From NCBI GenBank assembly GCA_902472795.1, contig CABROZ010000001.1, positions 1 through 51,347 of the forward strand: DNA of 51,347 bases, given 5' to 3'. Source of the DNA: an uncultured Bacteroides sp. (lineage in GTDB: Bacteria > Bacteroidota > Bacteroidia > Bacteroidales > Bacteroidaceae). Below are positions 51,243-51,347 of the stretch, piece by piece (position 1 is the stretch's first letter; every line of letters starts with the position of its first letter). Below the pieces are notes generated by a model that made no database searches, was not told the DNA's origin, and saw only the letters and a list, made by a program, of their open reading frames with translations. The position numbers and the translations under genes were made by a program.

Positions 51243-51320
51243 TTTAGGCACGGATTACACGGAATTTCGCGGATGATTATTCTTCTTTCTCAGTGTTTTT
51301 CCGTGTAATCCGTGCCTAAA
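51243..51320. repeat. 22-bp perfect inverted repeat, TTTAGGCACGG family
   Basis: Positions 51243-51264 are exactly complemented by 51299-51320, with a 34-nt loop. The arm begins TTTAGGCACGGATTACACGG. I recall similar sequences as dispersed intergenic repeats in Bacteroides. No coding potential inside. Confidence 0.75.
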
Positions 51321-51347
51321 AATAACAAGATGTCAGTTACTTTTAGT

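Noticed and set aside
40668..51320. Composite transposon bounded by the repeat pairs
   Set aside because: The interval holds tRNA, priA, gltX and waaA housekeeping genes and no transposase; the repeats are better seen as independent insertions.

Overview
The window is chromosomal DNA from a gut-type Bacteroidales bacterium (Bacteroides or Phocaeicola-like; species not determinable here). Four things point that way: a SusC/SusD pair with a hybrid two-component regulator, S1 sulfatases and glycoside hydrolases arranged as a polysaccharide utilization locus (PUL), start codons mostly lacking a Shine-Dalgarno sequence, and many upstream boxes matching the Bacteroides -7 promoter element TAnnTTTG.

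Layout. 0.1-6 kb: an M23 peptidase diverging from a GH127-type lipoprotein, then a conserved protein of unknown function, a PduO-type cobalamin adenosyltransferase and a small DUF2795-like protein. 6-11.7 kb: a lipoprotein with a bacterial Ig-like domain and plant-type leucine-rich repeats, a RecQ-like helicase whose 5' end looks frameshifted, and a GNAT acetyltransferase. 11.8-15 kb: two divergently transcribed sulfatases. 15.4-36.3 kb: a nine-gene minus-strand PUL (susC, susD, GH20, GH29, LacZ-type GH2, three sulfatases, a second GH2). 36.6-40.5 kb: the divergent hybrid two-component sensor/regulator (HTCS). 40.8-51.3 kb: tRNA-Ser(CGA), a small outer-membrane barrel, priA, a low-molecular-weight tyrosine phosphatase, a two-TM membrane protein, a PgpH-type HD phosphohydrolase, gltX and waaA.

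How the genes fit together. The PUL and the adjacent sulfatase pair look like a machine for sulfated, fucosylated host glycans of the mucin O-glycan or keratan-like type. SusCD imports oligosaccharides. Five serine-type sulfatases with visibly different sequences, including a convincing S1_11 GlcNAc-6-O-sulfatase, would remove sulfate. GH29 would remove fucose, two GH2 enzymes galactose (or a related sugar), and GH20 N-acetylhexosamine. The HTCS probably senses a liberated oligosaccharide and activates susC. Three exact copies of a 12-mer lie in the susC-HTCS intergenic region and are candidate operator sites. No sulfatase-maturing radical SAM enzyme is present in the window.

Intergenic regions are rich in short repeats: 22-23-bp tandem units, GC-rich palindromes, and two inverted-repeat families that occur at both ends of the 40.6-51.3 kb housekeeping block. 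Exact enzyme substrates and CAZy/SulfAtlas subfamilies are inferred from motifs and memory of the families, not from any search.
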